DNA of 64,000 nucleotides from Colletes latitarsis (GCF_051014445.1 NW_027488384.1:744001-808000); one strand, 5' to 3'. Counted from the first letter of the stretch, positions 11,860 through 25,660 are shown. Translations and numbers: made by a program. Notes: generated from the sequence alone by a model not told the origin.

Positions 11860-13470
11860 CTGGGTTAGGTCTAGGATTTGCCCTCATCAGGCTCATACTT
11901 TCGCATATTTCTCATACTTCATGGCTAGATCCTGAGCTATTTCTGGATTGTATCACATAGTAATGTGGTACCACGCTGAAACAGTCAATTAAACCTGGTT
12001 TCGATCAATATTTTAGAGGATAACGCAAGTTAGGTCTGTGATAGGTCTGGGATTCGGCTTCATCAGGCTCATACTTTCGCGTTTTTCACATACTTGTTGA
12101 ACTGATCCTGGGTACTTTCTGGTTTGGATCACGTAGTAATGTGGTACCACAGTGAAACAGTCGATTAAACCTGGTTTCGATCAATATTTTAGAGGATAAC
12201 GAAAGTTAGGTCTGAGATAGGTCTGGGATTTGCACTCATCAGACTCATACTTTCGCACACTTCACATACTCGTTGAACAGATCCTGGGTTATTTTCTGGT
12301 TTGGATCACATAGTAATGTGGTACCACACTGGTACAGTCGATTAAACCAGGTTTCGATCAATATTTTTCAGGATAACGCATGTTAGGTCTAGGATAGGCC
12401 TGAGATTTTCACTCACCAGACTCATACTTTCGCATCCTTCACATACTTGTTGAACGGGTCCTGGGTTTTTTCTGGTTTGGATCACGTAGTAATGTGGGAC
12501 CACATTGAAACAGTCCATTATACCTGGTTTCGATCAATATTTTTGAGGATAACGCATGATAGGTCTGGGTTAGGTCTAGGATTTGCCCTCATCAGGCTCA
12601 TACTTTCGCATATTTCTCATACTTCATGGCTAGATCCTGGGCTATTTCTGGATTGGATCACGTAGTAATGTGGTACGACACTGAAGCAGTCAATTAAACC
12701 TGGTTTCGATCAATATTTTAGAGGATAACGCAAGTTAGGTCTGGGATAGGTCTGGGACCCGCCCTCATCAGGCTCATACTTTCGCGTTTTTCACATACTT
12801 GTTGAACGGATCCTGGGTTTTTACTGGTTTGGATCAGGTAGTAATGTGGTACCACACTGAAACATTCAATTAAACCTGGTCTCGAGCAATATTATTGAGG
12901 ATAACGCATGTTAGGTCTACGTTAGTCCTGGGATTTTCACTCATCAGTCTCATACTTTCGCATTCTTCACATACATGTTGAACGGATCCTGGGTTTTTAC
13001 TGGTTTGGATCACGTAGTAATGTGGTACCACACTGAAATAGTCAATTAAACCTGGTTTCGATCAATATTTTAGAGTATACCGCAAGTTAGGTCTGGGATA
13101 GGTCTGGGATTCGCCCTCATCAGGCTCATACTTCCGCGGTTTTCACATACATGTTGAACAGATCCTGGGTTTTTTCTGGTTTGGATCACGTAGTAATGTG
13201 GTACCACACTGAAACAGACCACTAAACCTGGTTTCGATCAATATTTTAGAGGATAACGCATGTTAGGTCTAGGTTAGGCCTGGGATTTGGCCTCATCAGG
13301 GTCAAACTTTCGCAGTTTTAATATACATGTTGACCTAATCCAAGGTTTTTTCTGCTTTGGATCACGTAGTAATGTGGTACCACACTGAAACAGTCAATTT
13401 AACCTGGTTTCGATCAATATTTTAGAGGTTAACGCAAGTTAGGTCTGGGATAGGTCTGGGATTCGCCCTC
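11860..13470 (+). repeat. Large displaced duplication, copy 1 (27 monomers, 4747 bp)
   Basis: Returns at 16607-18217 at a displacement of 4747 bp. Shared marks include GATCCTGAGCT, TTAGGTCTGTGATAGG, GAACGGGTCCTGGG, GTGGGACCACATTG, AACGCATGATAGG, GTACGACACTGA, CTTCCGCGGTTTTCAC and TAGAGGTTAACGC. Copies diverge after about 13470, where one has CAGGGTCATAC and the other CAGGCTCATAC. Confidence 0.83.
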
Positions 13471-14044
13471 ATCAGGGTCATACTTTCGCGTTTTTCACAT
13501 ACTTGTTGAACTGATCCTGGGTTTTTTCTGGTTTGGATCACGTAGTAATGTGGTACCACACTGAAACAGTCAATTTAACCTGGTTTCGATCAATATTTTA
13601 GAGGATAACGAAAGTTAGGTCTGAGATAGGTCTGGGATTTGCCCTCATCAGACTCATACTTTCGCAACCTTCACATACTCGTTGAACAGATCCTGGGTTA
13701 TTTTCTGGTTTGGATCACATAGTAATGTGGTACCACACTGGGACAGTCGATTAAACCAGGTTTCGATCAATATTTTTCAGGATAACGCATGTTAGGTCTA
13801 GGTTAGGCCTGGGATTTTCACTCACCAGACTCATACTTTCGCATTCTTCACATACTTGTTGAAGGGATCCTGGGTTTTTTTCTGGTTTGGATCACAGAGT
13901 AATGTGATGCCACACTAAAACAATCGATTAAACCTGGTTTCGATCAATATTTTTGAGGATAACGCATGTTAGGTCTAGTTTAGGCCTGGGATTTTCACTC
14001 ATCAGACTCATACTTTCGCATTCTTCACATACTCGTTGAACGGA

Positions 14045-14835
14045 TCCTGGGTTTTTACTGGTTTGGATCACGTAGTAATGTGGTACCACACTGAAACAGT
14101 CAATGAAACCTGGTTTCGATCAATATTTTAGAGAATAATTCATGTTCGGTCTGGTTTAGGTCTGGGATTTGCTCTCATCTGGCTCATTCTTCCGCATATT
14201 TCTCATACTTCATGGCTAGATCCTGGGCTTTTTCTGGATTGCATCACGTAGTAATGAAGTACAACACTGAAACAGTCAATTAAACCTGGTTTCCATCAAT
14301 ATTTTAGAGGACATGTTAGGTCTAGGTTAGGCCTGGGATTTGCCCTCATCAGGGTCATACTTTCGCAGTTTTAACATACATGTTGACCTGATCGAGGGTT
14401 TTTTCTGTTTTGGATCACGAAGTAAAGTGGTACCACACTGAAACAGTCCATTAGACCTGGTTTGGATCAATGTTTTAGAGGATAACGCATGTTAGGTCTA
14501 GGTTAGCCCTGGGATTTTCACTCATCAGACTCATACTTTCGCATTCTTCACATACTTGTTGAACGGATTCTGGGTTTTTTCTGGTTTCGTTCTCGTAGTA
14601 ATGTGTTACCACACTGAAACATTCAATTAAACCTGGTTTTGATAAATATTTTAGAGGATAACGCATGTTAGGTGTGGGTAAGGCCTAGGATTTGCCCTCC
14701 TCAGGCTCATACTTTCGCATATTTCTCATACTTCATGGCTAGATCCTGAGCTAATTCTGGATTGTATCACATAGTAATGTGGTACCACGCTGAAACAGTC
14801 AATTAAACCTGGTTTCGATCAATATTTTAGAGGAT
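14045..14835 (+). repeat. Displaced duplication, copy 1 (11 monomers, 1933 bp)
   Basis: Matches 15978-16768 at a displacement of 1933 bp. Shared marks include CATGTTCGGT with GGTTTAGGTCTGG, the five-base-deleted monomer start (14308 and 16241), CACGAAGTAAAGTGG, CAGTCCATTAGACC and GTTCTCGTAGTAATGTGTT. Confidence 0.83.
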
Positions 14836-15977
14836 ACCGCAAGTTAGGTCTGGGATAGGTCAGGGATTCGCCCTCATCAGGCTCATACTTCCGCGGTTTT
14901 CACATCCATGTTGAACAGATCCTGGGTTTTTTCTGGTTTGGATCACGTAGTAATGTGGTACCACACTGAAACAGACCACTAAACCTGGTTTCGATCAATA
15001 TTTTAGAGGATAACGCATGTTAGGTCTAGGTTAGGCCTGGGATTTGGCCTCATCAGGGTCAAATTTTCGCAGTTTTAATATACATGTTGACCTAATCCAA
15101 GGTATTTTCTGCTTTGGATCACGTAGTAATGTGGTACCACACTGAAACAGTCAATTTAACCTGGTTTCGATCAATATTTTAGAGGATAACGAAAGTTAGG
15201 TCTGAGATAGGTCTGGGATTTGCCCTCATCAGACTCATACTTTCGCACACTTCACATACTCGTTGAACAGATCCTGGGTTATTTTCTGGTTTGGATCACA
15301 TAGTAATGTGGTACCACACTGGGACAGTCGATTAAACCAGGTTTCGATCAATATTTTTCAGGATAACGCATGTTAGGTCTAGGTTAGGCCTGGGATTTTC
15401 ACTCACCAGACTCATACTTTCGCATTCTTCACATACTTGTTGAACGGATCCTGGGTCTTTTTCTGGTTTGGATCACAGAGTAATGTGATGCCACACTAAA
15501 ACAATCGATTAAACCTGGTTTCGATCAATATTTTTGAGGATAACGCATGTTAGGTCTAGGTTAGGCCTGGGATTTTCACTCATCAGACTCATACTTTCGC
15601 ATTCTTCACATACTCGTTGAACGGATCCTGGGTTTTTACTGGTTTGGATCACGTAGTAATGTGGTACCACACTGAAACATTCAATTAAAGCTGGTTTCGA
15701 TCAATATTTTAGAGGATAACGCAAGTTAGGTCTGGGATAGGTCTGCGATTCGCCCTCATCAGGCTCATACTTTCGCGTTTTTCACATACTTGTTGAACGG
15801 ATCCTGGGTTTTTACTGGTTTGGATCACGTAGTAATGTGGTACCACACTGAAACATTCAATTAAACCTGGTTTCGAGTAATATTATTGAGGATAACGCAT
15901 GTTAGGTCTACGTTAGTCCTGGGATTTTCACTCATCAGTCTCATACTTTCGCATTCTTCACATACTTGTTGAACGGA

Positions 15978-16768
15978 TCCTGGGTTTTTACTGGTTTGGA
16001 TCACGTAGTAATGTGGTACCACACTGAAACAGTCAATTGAACCTGGTTTCGATCAATATTTTAGAGAATAATTCATGTTCGGTGTGGTTTAGGTCTGGGA
16101 TTTGCTCTCATCTGGCTCATTCTTCCGCATATTTCTCATACTTCATGGCTAGATCCTGGGCTTTTTCTGGATTGCATCACGTAGTAATGAAGTACAACAC
16201 TGAAACAGTCAATTAAACCTGGTTTCCATCAATATTTTAGAGGACATGTTAGGTCTAGGTTAGGCCTGGGATTTGCCCTCATCAGGGTCATACCTTCGCA
16301 GTTTTAACATACATGTTGACCTGATCGAGGGTTTTTTCTGTTTTGGATCACGAAGTAAAGTGGTACCACACTGAAACAGTCCATTAGACCTGGTTTGGAT
16401 CAATGTTTTAGAGGATAACGCATGTTAGGTCTAGGTTAGCCCTGGGATTTTCACTCATCAGACTCATACTTTCGCATTCTTCACATACTTGTTGAACGGA
16501 TTCTGGGTTTTTTCTGGTTTCGTTCTCGTAGTAATGTGTTACCACACTGAAACATTCAATTAAACCTGGTTTTGATAAATATTTTAGAGGATAACGCATG
16601 TTAGGTGTGGGTTAGGTCTAGGATTTGCCCTCCTCAGGCTCATACTTTCGCATATTTCTCATACTTCATGGCTAGATCCTGAGCTAATTCTGGATTGTAT
16701 CACATAGTAATGTGGTACCACGCTGAAACAGTCAATTAAACCTGGTTTCGATCAATATTTTAGAGGAT
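15978..16768 (+). repeat. Displaced duplication, copy 2 (11 monomers, 1933 bp)
   Basis: Counterpart of 14045-14835. The segment between the two copies (about 14836-15977) is made of other Y monomers that themselves match 13680-14050 at a different displacement (1581 bp, nine monomers). The exchanges behind these copies therefore used different registers. Confidence 0.82.
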
Positions 16769-18217
16769 AACGCAAGTTAGGTCTGTGATAGGTCTGGGAT
16801 TCGGCTTCATCAGGCTCATACTTTCGCGTTTTTCACATACTTGTTGAACTGATCCTGGGTATTTTCTGGTTTGGATCACGTAGTAATGTGGTACCACACT
16901 GAAACAGTCGATTAAACCTGGTTTCGATCAATATTTTAGAGGATAACGAAAGTTAGGTCTGAGATAGGTCTGGGATTTGCCCTCATCAGACTCATACTTT
17001 CGCACACTTCACATACTCGTTGAACAGATCCTGGGTTATTTTCTGGTTTGGATCACATAGTAATGTGGTACCACACTGGTACAGTCGATTAAACCAGGTT
17101 TCGATCAATATTTTTCAGGATAACGCATGTTAGGTCTAGGTTAGGCCTGGGATTTTCACTCATCAGACTCATACTTTCGCATTCTTCACATACTTGTTGA
17201 ACGGGTCCTGGGTTTTTTCTGGTTTGGATCACGTAGTAATGTGGGACCACATTGAAACAGTCCATTAAACCTGGTTGCGATCAATATTTTTGAGGATAAC
17301 GCATGATAGGTCTGGGTTAGGTCTAGGATTTGCCCCCATCAGGCTCATACTTTCGCATATTTCTCATACTTCATGGCTAGATCCTGGGCTATTTCTGGAT
17401 TGGATCACGTATTAATGTGGTACGACACTGATGCAGTCAATTAAACCTGGTTTCGATCAATATTTTAGAGGATAACGCAAGTTAGGTCTGGTATAGGTCT
17501 GGGATTCGCCCTCATCAGGCTCATACTTTCGCGTTTTTCACATACTTGTTGAACGGATCCTGGGTTTTTACTGGTTTGGATCAGGTAGTAATGTGGTACC
17601 ACACTGAAACATTCAATTAAACCTGGTTTCGAGCAATATTATTGAGGATAACGCATGTTAGGTCTACGTTAGTCCTGGGATTTTCACTCATCAGTCTCAT
17701 ACTTTCGCATTCTTCACATACTTGTTGAACGGATCCTGGGTTTTTACTGGTTTGGATCACGTACTAATGTGGTACCACACTGAAACAGTCAATTAAACCT
17801 GGTTTCGATCAATATTTTAGAGGATGCCGCAAGTTAGGTCTGGGATAGGTCTGGGATTCGCCCTCATCAGGCTCATACTTCCGCGGTTTTCACATACATG
17901 TTGAACAGATCCTGGGTTTTTTCTGGTTTGGATCACGTAGTAATGTGGTACCACACTGAAACAGACCACTAAACCTGGTTTCGATCAATATTTTAGAGGA
18001 TAACGCATGTTAGGTCTAGGTTAGGCCTGGGATTTGGCCTCATCAGGGTCAAACTTTCGCAGTTTTAACATACATGTTGACCTAATCCAAGGTTTTTTCT
18101 GCTTTGGATCACGTAGTAATGTGGTACCACACTGAAACAGTCAATTTAACCAGGTTTCGATCAATATTTTAGAGGTTAACGCAAGTTAGGTCTGGGATAG
18201 GTCTGGGATTCGCCCTC
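16607..18217 (+). repeat. Large displaced duplication, copy 2 (27 monomers, 4747 bp)
   Basis: Counterpart of 11860-13470. Its right part (17338-18217) is also the first unit of the five-monomer tandem duplication that follows, so the 880-bp duplication came after the 4747-bp displacement or involved only this copy. Confidence 0.82.
17338..18217 (+). repeat. Five-monomer higher-order repeat, unit 1 (880 bp)
   Basis: Exactly 5 x 176 bp, repeated directly at 18218-19097. Diagnostic marks in both units are ATTAATGTGGTACGACACTGATGC, given here in part as GTACGACACTGATGC, then TTAGGTCTGGTATAGG, CGAGCAATATTATTG, GGTCTACGTTAGTCC and CTTCCGCGG. The junction lies where the pattern returns to CGCATATTTCTCATAC. 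Confidence 0.87.
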
Positions 18218-19097
18218 ATCAGGCTCATACTTTCGCATATTTCTCATACTTCATGGCTAGATCCTGGGCTATTTCTGGATTGGATCACGTATTAATGTGG
18301 TACGACACTGATGCAGTCAATTAAACCTGGTTTCGATCAATATTTTAGAGGATCACGCAAGTTAGGTCTGGTATAGGTCTGGGATTCGCCCTCATCAGGC
18401 TCATACTTTCGCGTTTTTCACATACTTGTTGAACGGATCCTGGGTTTTTACTGGTTTGGATCAGGTAGTAATGTGGTACCACACTGAAACATTCAATTAA
18501 ACCTGGTTTCGAGCAATATTATTGAGGATAACGCATGTTAGGTCTACGTTAGTCCTGGGATTTTCACTCATCAGTCTCATACTTTCGCATTCTTCACATA
18601 CTTGTTGAACGGATCCTGGGTTTTTACTGGTTTGGATCACGTAGTAATGTGGAACCACACTGAAACAGTCAATTAAACCTGGTTTCGATCAATATTTTTC
18701 AGGATAACGCATGTTAGGTCTGGGATAGGTCTGGGATTCGCCCTCATCAGGCTCATACTTCCGCGGTTTTCACATACATGTTGAACAGATCCTGGGTTTT
18801 TTCTGGTTTGGATCACGTAGTAATGTGGTACCACACTGAAACAGACCACTAAACCTGGTTTCGATCAATATTTTAGAGGATAACGCATGTTAGGTCTAGG
18901 TTAGGCCTGGGATTTGGCCTCATCAGGGTCAAACTTTCGCAGTTTTAACATACATGTTGACCTAATCCAAGGTTTTTTCTGCTTTGGATCACGTAGTAAT
19001 GTGGTACCACACTGAAACAGTCAATTTAACCTGGTTTCGATCAATATTTTAGAGGTTAACGCAAGTTAGGTCTTTGATAGGTCTGGGATTCGCCCTC
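18218..19097 (+). repeat. Five-monomer higher-order repeat, unit 2 (880 bp)
   Basis: Second unit of the 880-bp duplication. A few differences from unit 1 are visible: GATCACGCAAG for GATAACGCAAG near 18350, GTGGAACCACAC near 18650, and a TTTTTCAGGATAACGCATG junction near 18700 where unit 1 has TTTTAGAGGATGCCGCAAG. The last difference suggests a short conversion patch. Confidence 0.87.
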
Positions 19098-20323
19098 ATC
19101 AGGCTCATACTTTCGCGTTTTTCACATACTTGTTGAACTGATCCTGGGTTTTCTCTGGTTTGGATCACGTAGTAATGTGGTACCACACTGAAACAGTCGA
19201 TTAAACCTGGTTTCGATCAATATTTTAGAGGATAACGAAAGTTAGGTCTGAGATAGGTCTGGGATTTGCCCTCATCAGACTCATACTTTCGCACACTTCA
19301 CATACTCGTTGAACAGATCCTGGGTTATTTTCTGGTTTGGATCACATAGTAATGTGGTACCACACTGGGACAGTCGATTAAACCAGGTTTCGATCAATAT
19401 TTTTCAGGATAACGCATGTTAGGTCTAGGTTAGGCCTGGGATTTTCACTCACCAGACTCATACTTTCGCATTCTTCACATACTTGTTGAACGGATCCTGG
19501 GTTTTTTTCTGGTTTGGATCACGTAGTAATGTGGGACCACACTGAAACAGTCAATTAAACCTGGTTTCGGCCAATATTTTAGGGAATAATTCATGTTAGG
19601 TCTAGGTTAGGTCTGGGATTTGCTCTCATCCGGCTCATTCTTTCGCATATTACTCATTCTTGTTGGCGAGATCCTGGGCTTCCACTGGTTTGGATCACAT
19701 AGTAATGTGATGCCACACTAAAACAATCGATTAAACCTGGTTTCGATCAATATTTTTGAGGATAACGCATGTTAGGTCTAGGTTAGGCCTGGGATTTTCA
19801 CTCATCAGACTCATACTTTCGCATTCTTCACATACTCGTTGAACGGATCCTGGGTTTTTACTGGTTTGGATCACGTAGTAATGTTGTACCATACTGAAAC
19901 ATTCAATTAAAGCTGGTTTTGATAAATATTTTAGAGGAAAACGCGTGTTAGGTCTGGGTAACGTCTAAGATTTGCCCTCATCAGGCTCATACTTTCGCAT
20001 ATTTCTAATACTTCATGGCTAGATCCTGGGCTATTTCTGCTTTGGATCACGTAGTAATGTGGTACCACATTGAAACAGTCCATTAAACCTGGTTTCGATC
20101 AATATTTTAGAAGATAACGCATGTTAGGTCTAGGTTAGGCCTGGGATTTGCCCTCGTCAGACACATACTTTCGCATTCTTCACATACTTGTTGAACAGAT
20201 CCTGGGTTTTTACTGGTTTGGATCACGTAGTAATGTGGTACCACACTGAAACATTCAATTAAACCTGGTTTCGAGCAGTATTTTTGAGGATAGCGCATGT
20301 TAGGTCTAAGTTTGTCCTGGGAT
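19057..20323 (+). repeat. Displaced duplication, copy 2 (67 monomers, 11,787 bp)
   Basis: Counterpart of 7270-8536. It ends at the switch into the second X block. The GGGTAACGTCTA and GAAGATAACGC marks are conserved in both copies. Confidence 0.84.
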
Positions 20324-23300
20324 TATCACTCATCAGTCTCATACTTTCGCATTCTTCACATACTTGTTGAACGGATCCTGGGTTTTTTCTGGTTTCGATC
20401 ATGTAGTAATGTGGTACCACACTGGAACAGTCCATTAAACCTGGTTTCGATCAGTATTGTAGAGAATAACGCATGTTAGGTCTTGGTTAGGTCTGGGATT
20501 TGCTCTCATCAGGCTCGTACTTTCGCATATTTCTCATAGTTGATGGCCAGATTCTGGGCTTTTTCTGGTTTGGATCACGTAGTAATGTGGTACCACACTG
20601 AAACAGTCCATTAAACCTGGTTTCGATCAATATTTTTGAGGATAACGCATGTTATGTCTAGGTTAGGCCTGTGATTTGCCCTCATCAGACACATACTTTC
20701 GCATTCTTCACATACTTGTTGAACGGATCCTGGGTTTTTTCTGGTTTGGATCTCGTAGTAATGTGGTAGCACACTGAAACAGTCCATTAAACCTGGTTTC
20801 GATCGATATTTTAGAGGATAACGCATGTTATGTCTAGGTTAGGCCTGGGATTTGCCCTCATCAGACACATGCTTTCGCATTCTCCACATACTTGTTGAAC
20901 AGATCCTGGGTTTTTTCAGGTTTGGACACATAGTAATGTGGTACCTCACTGAAACATTCAATTAAACCTGGTCTTGATAAATATTTTAGAGGATAACGCA
21001 TGTTAGGTCTGGGTTAGGTCTAGGATTTGCCCTCATCAGGCTCATACTTTCGCATTCTTTACATACTTGTTGAACGGATCCTGGGTTTTTTCTGGTTTGG
21101 ATCACGTAGTAATGTGGTAGCACACTGAAACAGTCCATTAATCCTGGTTTCGATCAATATTTTAGAGGATAACGCATGTTCTGTCTAGGTTAGGCCTGGG
21201 ATTTGCCCTCATCAGACACATACTTTCGCATTCTTCACATACTTGTTGAACGGATCCTGGGTTTTTTCTGGTTTGGATCACGTAGTAATGTGGTACCACA
21301 CTGAAACTGTCGATTAAACCTGCTTTCGATCAATATATTTGAGAATTACTCATGTTAGGTCTAGGTTAGGTCTGGGATTTGCTCTCATCAGGCTCGTACT
21401 TTCGCAAATTTCTCATACTAGATGGCCTGATTCTGTGCTTTTTCTGGTTTGGATCCCGTAGTAATGTGGTACCACACTGAAACTGTCGATTAAACCTGCT
21501 TTCGATCAATATATTTGAGAATTACTCATGTTAGGTCTAGGTTAGGTCTAGGATTTGCCCTCATCAGGCTCATACTTTCGCATTCTTCACATACTTGTTG
21601 AACGGATCCTGGGTCTTTCTGGTTTGGATCACGAAGTAATGTGGTAGCACACTGAAACAGTCCATTAATCCTGGTTTCGATCAATATTTTAGAGGATAAC
21701 GCATGTTCTGTCTAGGTTAGGCCTGGGATTTGCCCTCATCAGACACATACTTTCGCATTCTTCACATACTTGTTGAACGGATCCTGGGTTTTTTCAGGTT
21801 TGGATCACGTAGTAATGTGGTACCACACTGAAACATTCAATTAAACCTAGTCTTGATAAATATTTTAGAGGATAACGCATGTTAGGTCTGGGTTAGGCCT
21901 GTGATTTGCCCTCATCAGACACATACTTTCGCATTCTCCACATACTTGTTGAACAGATCCTGGGTTTTTTCAGGTTTGGATCACGTAGTAATGTGGTACC
22001 ACACTGAAACATTCAATTAAACCTGGTCTTGATAAATATTTTAGAGGATAACGCATGTTAGGTCTGGGTTAGGTCTAGGATTTGCCCACATCAGGCTCAT
22101 ACCTTCGCATATTTCTCATACTTGATGGCTAGACCCAGGGCTTTTTCTGGAAAGGATCAGGTAGTAATGTGGTACCACACTGAAGCAGTCGATTAAACCT
22201 GGTTTCGATCAATATCTTTGAGGATAACGCATGTTAGGTCTAGGTTAGGCCCGGGATTTTCCCTCATCAGGGTCATATTTCCGCGTTCTTCACATACTTG
22301 TTGAACAGATCCTGGGTATTTTTCTGGTTTGGATCACGCAGTAATGTGGTACCCCACTGAAACAGTCGGTTAAACCTGGTTTCGATCAATATTTTAGAGA
22401 ATAGCTCATGTTAGGTCTAGGTTAGGTCTGGGATTTTCCTTCATCAGACTCATACTTTCGCATTCTTCACATACTTGTTGAACGGATCCTGGGTTTTTTC
22501 TGGTTTCGATCATGTAGTAATATGGTACCACACTGGAACAGTCCATTAAACCTGGTTTCGATCAGTATTTTAGAGAATAACGCATGTTAGGTCTTGGTTA
22601 GGTCTGGGATTTGCTCTCATCAGGCTCGTACTTTCGCATATTTCTCATAGTTGATGGCCAGATTCTGGGCTTTTTCTGGTTTGGATCACGTAGTAATGTG
22701 GTACCACACTGAAACAGTCCATTAAACCTGGTTTCGATCAATATTTTTGAGGATAACGCATGTTATATCTAGGTTAGGCCTGTGATTTGCCCTCATCAGA
22801 CACATACTTTCGCATTCTTCACATACTTGTTGAACGGATCCTGGGTTTTTTCTGGTTTGGATCACGTAGTAATGTGGTAGCACACTGAAACAGTCCATTA
22901 ATCCTGGTTTCGATCAATATTTTAGAGGATAACGCATGTTCTGTCTAGGTTAGGCCTGGGATTTGCCCTCATCAGACACATACTTTCGCATTCTTCACAT
23001 ACTTGTTGAACGGATCCTGGGTTTTTTCTGGTTTGGATCACGTAGTAATGAGGTACCACACTGAAACTGTCGATTAAACCTGCTTTCGATCAATATATTT
23101 GAGAATTACTCATGTTAGGTCTAGGTTAGGTCTGGGATTTGCTCTCATCAGGCTCGTAATTTCGCAAATTTCTCACACTAGATGGCCTGATTCTGTGCTT
23201 TTTCTGGTTTGGATCCCGTAGTAATGTGGTACCACACTGAAACTGTCGATTAAACCTGCTTTCGATCAATATATTTGAGAATTACTCATGTTAGGTCTAG

Positions 23301-23390
23301 GTTAGGTCTGGGATTTGCTCTCATCAGGCTCGTACTTTCGCAAATTTCTCATACTAGATGGCCTGATTCTGTGCTTTTTCTGGTTTGGAT
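20324..23390 (+). repeat. Satellite domain X, second block
   Basis: About 17 monomers repeating the order of the first X block. From about 20400 to 22340 it parallels 1750-3690 at a displacement of 18,650 bp. Parts of it (for example 22349 with GTACCCCACTG and 22501 with CGATCATGTAGTAATATGG) match 1589 and 1740 at about 20,760 bp instead. From 22860 to 23390 monomers from the start of the series recur. No gene. Confidence 0.8.
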
Positions 23391-25660
23391 CACGTAGTAA
23401 TGTGGTACCAGACTGAAACATTCAATTAAACCTGGTCTTGATATATATTTTAGAGGATAACGCATGTTAGGTCTGGGTAAGGTCTAGGATTTGCCATCAT
23501 CAGGCTCATAATTTCGCATATTTCTCATACTTCATGCCTAGATCCTGTGCTTTGTCTGGATTGGATCACGTAGTATTGTGGTACCACACTGAAACACTAA
23601 ATTAAACCTGGTTTCGATCAATATTTTAGAGGATAACGCATGCTAGGTCTAGGTTAGGTCTGGGATTTGCTCTCATCAGGCTCATACTTTCGCATATTTC
23701 TCATTCTTGTTGGCCAGATCCTGGGCTTCCACTGGTTTGGATCACGTAGTAATGTGATGCCACACTAAACCGGTCAATTAAACCTGGTTTCGATCAATAT
23801 TTTAGAGGATAACGCAAGGTATGTCAGGGATAGATCTGGGGATTTGCCCTCATCAGGCTCATACTTTCGCGTTTTTCACATTCTTATTGAACAGATCCTG
23901 GGTTTTTTCTGGTTTGGATCACGCAGTAATGAGGTACCACACCGAAACAGTTCATTAAACCTGGTTTCGATCAATATTTTAGAGGATTACCCATGTTAGG
24001 TCTAGGTTAGACCTGGGATTATCACTCATCAGACTCATACTTTCGCATTCTTCACATACTTGTTGAACGGATCCTGGGTTTTTTCTGGTTTGGATCACGT
24101 AGTAGTGTGGTACCAGACTGAAACATTCAATTAAACCTGGTCTTGATATATATTTTAGAGGATAACGCATGTTAGGTCTGGGTAAGGTCTAGGATTTGCC
24201 CTCATCAGGCTCATACTCCCGCGTTTTTCACATACTTGTTGAACAGATCCTGGGTTTTTTCTGGTTTGGATCCCGTAGTAATGTGGTACCACACTGAAAC
24301 AGTCCGTTAAACCTGGTGTCGATCAATATTTTAGAGGATAACGCATGTTAGGTCTAGGTTAGGCCTGGGATTTGCCCTCTTCAGTGTCATACTTTCGCAG
24401 TTTTAACATACATGTTGACCTAATCGAGGGTTTCTTCTGCTTTGGATCACGTAGTAAAGTGGTACCACACTAAAACAGTCCATTAAACCTGGTTTCGATC
24501 AATATTTTAGAGGTTAACGCATGTTAGGCCAAGGTTAGGCCTGGGATTTGCCCTTATCAGACTCATACTTTCGCATTCGTCACATACTTGTTGAACGGAT
24601 CCTGGGTTTTTTCTGGTTTGGACCACGTAGTAATGTGGTACCACACTGAAACAGTCGATTAAACCTGGTTTCGATCAATATTTTAGAGGATAACGCAAGT
24701 TATGTCTGGGATAGGTCTGGGATTTGCCCGCATCAGGCTCATACTTTCGCGTTTTTCACATACTTGTTGAACAGATGCCGGGTTTTTTCTGCTATGGAAA
24801 ACGTAGTAATGTGGTACCACACTGAAAGAGTCCATTAAACCTGGTTTCGATCAATATTTTATAGGATAGCGCATGTTAGGTCTGGGATAGGTCTGGGATT
24901 TGCCCTCATCAGGCTCATACTTTCGCATTTTTCACATACTTGTTGAACAGATCCTGGGTTCTTTCTGGTTTGGATCACGCAGTAATGTGGTACCACACTG
25001 AAACAGTCCATTAAACCTGGTTTCGGTCAATATTTTAGAGAATAATTCATGTTAGGTCTAGGTTAGGTCTGGGATTTGCACTCATCAGGCTCATACTTTC
25101 GCGTTTTTCACATTCTTATTGAACAGATCCTGGGTTTTTTCTGGTTTGGATCACGCAGTAATGTGGTACCACACTGAAACAGTTCATTAAACCTGGTTTC
25201 GATCAATATTTTAGAGAATCATTCATGTTAGGTCTAGGTTAGGTCTGGGATTTGCTCTCATCGGGCTCATTCTTTCGCATATTTCTCATACTTCATGGCT
25301 AGATCCTGGGCTATTTCTGGATTGCATCATGTAGTAATGTAGTACCACCCTGATACAGTCAATTAAACCTGGTTTCCATCAATATTTTAGAGGACAACGC
25401 GAGTTAGGTCTGGGATAGGTCTGGGATTTGCCCACATCAGGTTCATACTTTCGCATTTTTCACATACTTGTTGAACAGATACTGGGTTTTTTCTGGTTTG
25501 GATCACGTAGTAATGTGGTACCACACTGAAACAGTCCATTAAACCTGGTTTCGATCAATATTTTAGAGGATAACGCAAGTTATGTCTGGGATAGGTCTGG
25601 GATTTGCCCTCATCAGGGTCATATTTTCGCGTTTTTCACATACTTGTTGAACAGATCCTG

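Larger units (their letters stand above)
9362..20323 (+). repeat. Satellite domain Y, second block
   Basis: About 62 monomers of Y type with no gene and no X-type series. The block is built largely from internal duplications described separately: the copy of 5430-6880 at 10183-11633, the pair 11860-13470 and 16607-18217, the pair 14045-14835 and 15978-16768, and the five-monomer duplication at 17338-19097. Confidence 0.7.

Noticed and set aside
12447..12665. Plus-strand reading frame of 72 residues (also 20297-20479 and 40471-40674)
   Set aside because: These open by chance where single substitutions remove stops in otherwise ordinary monomers. The translated text changes frame meaning at monomer borders and shows no protein features.
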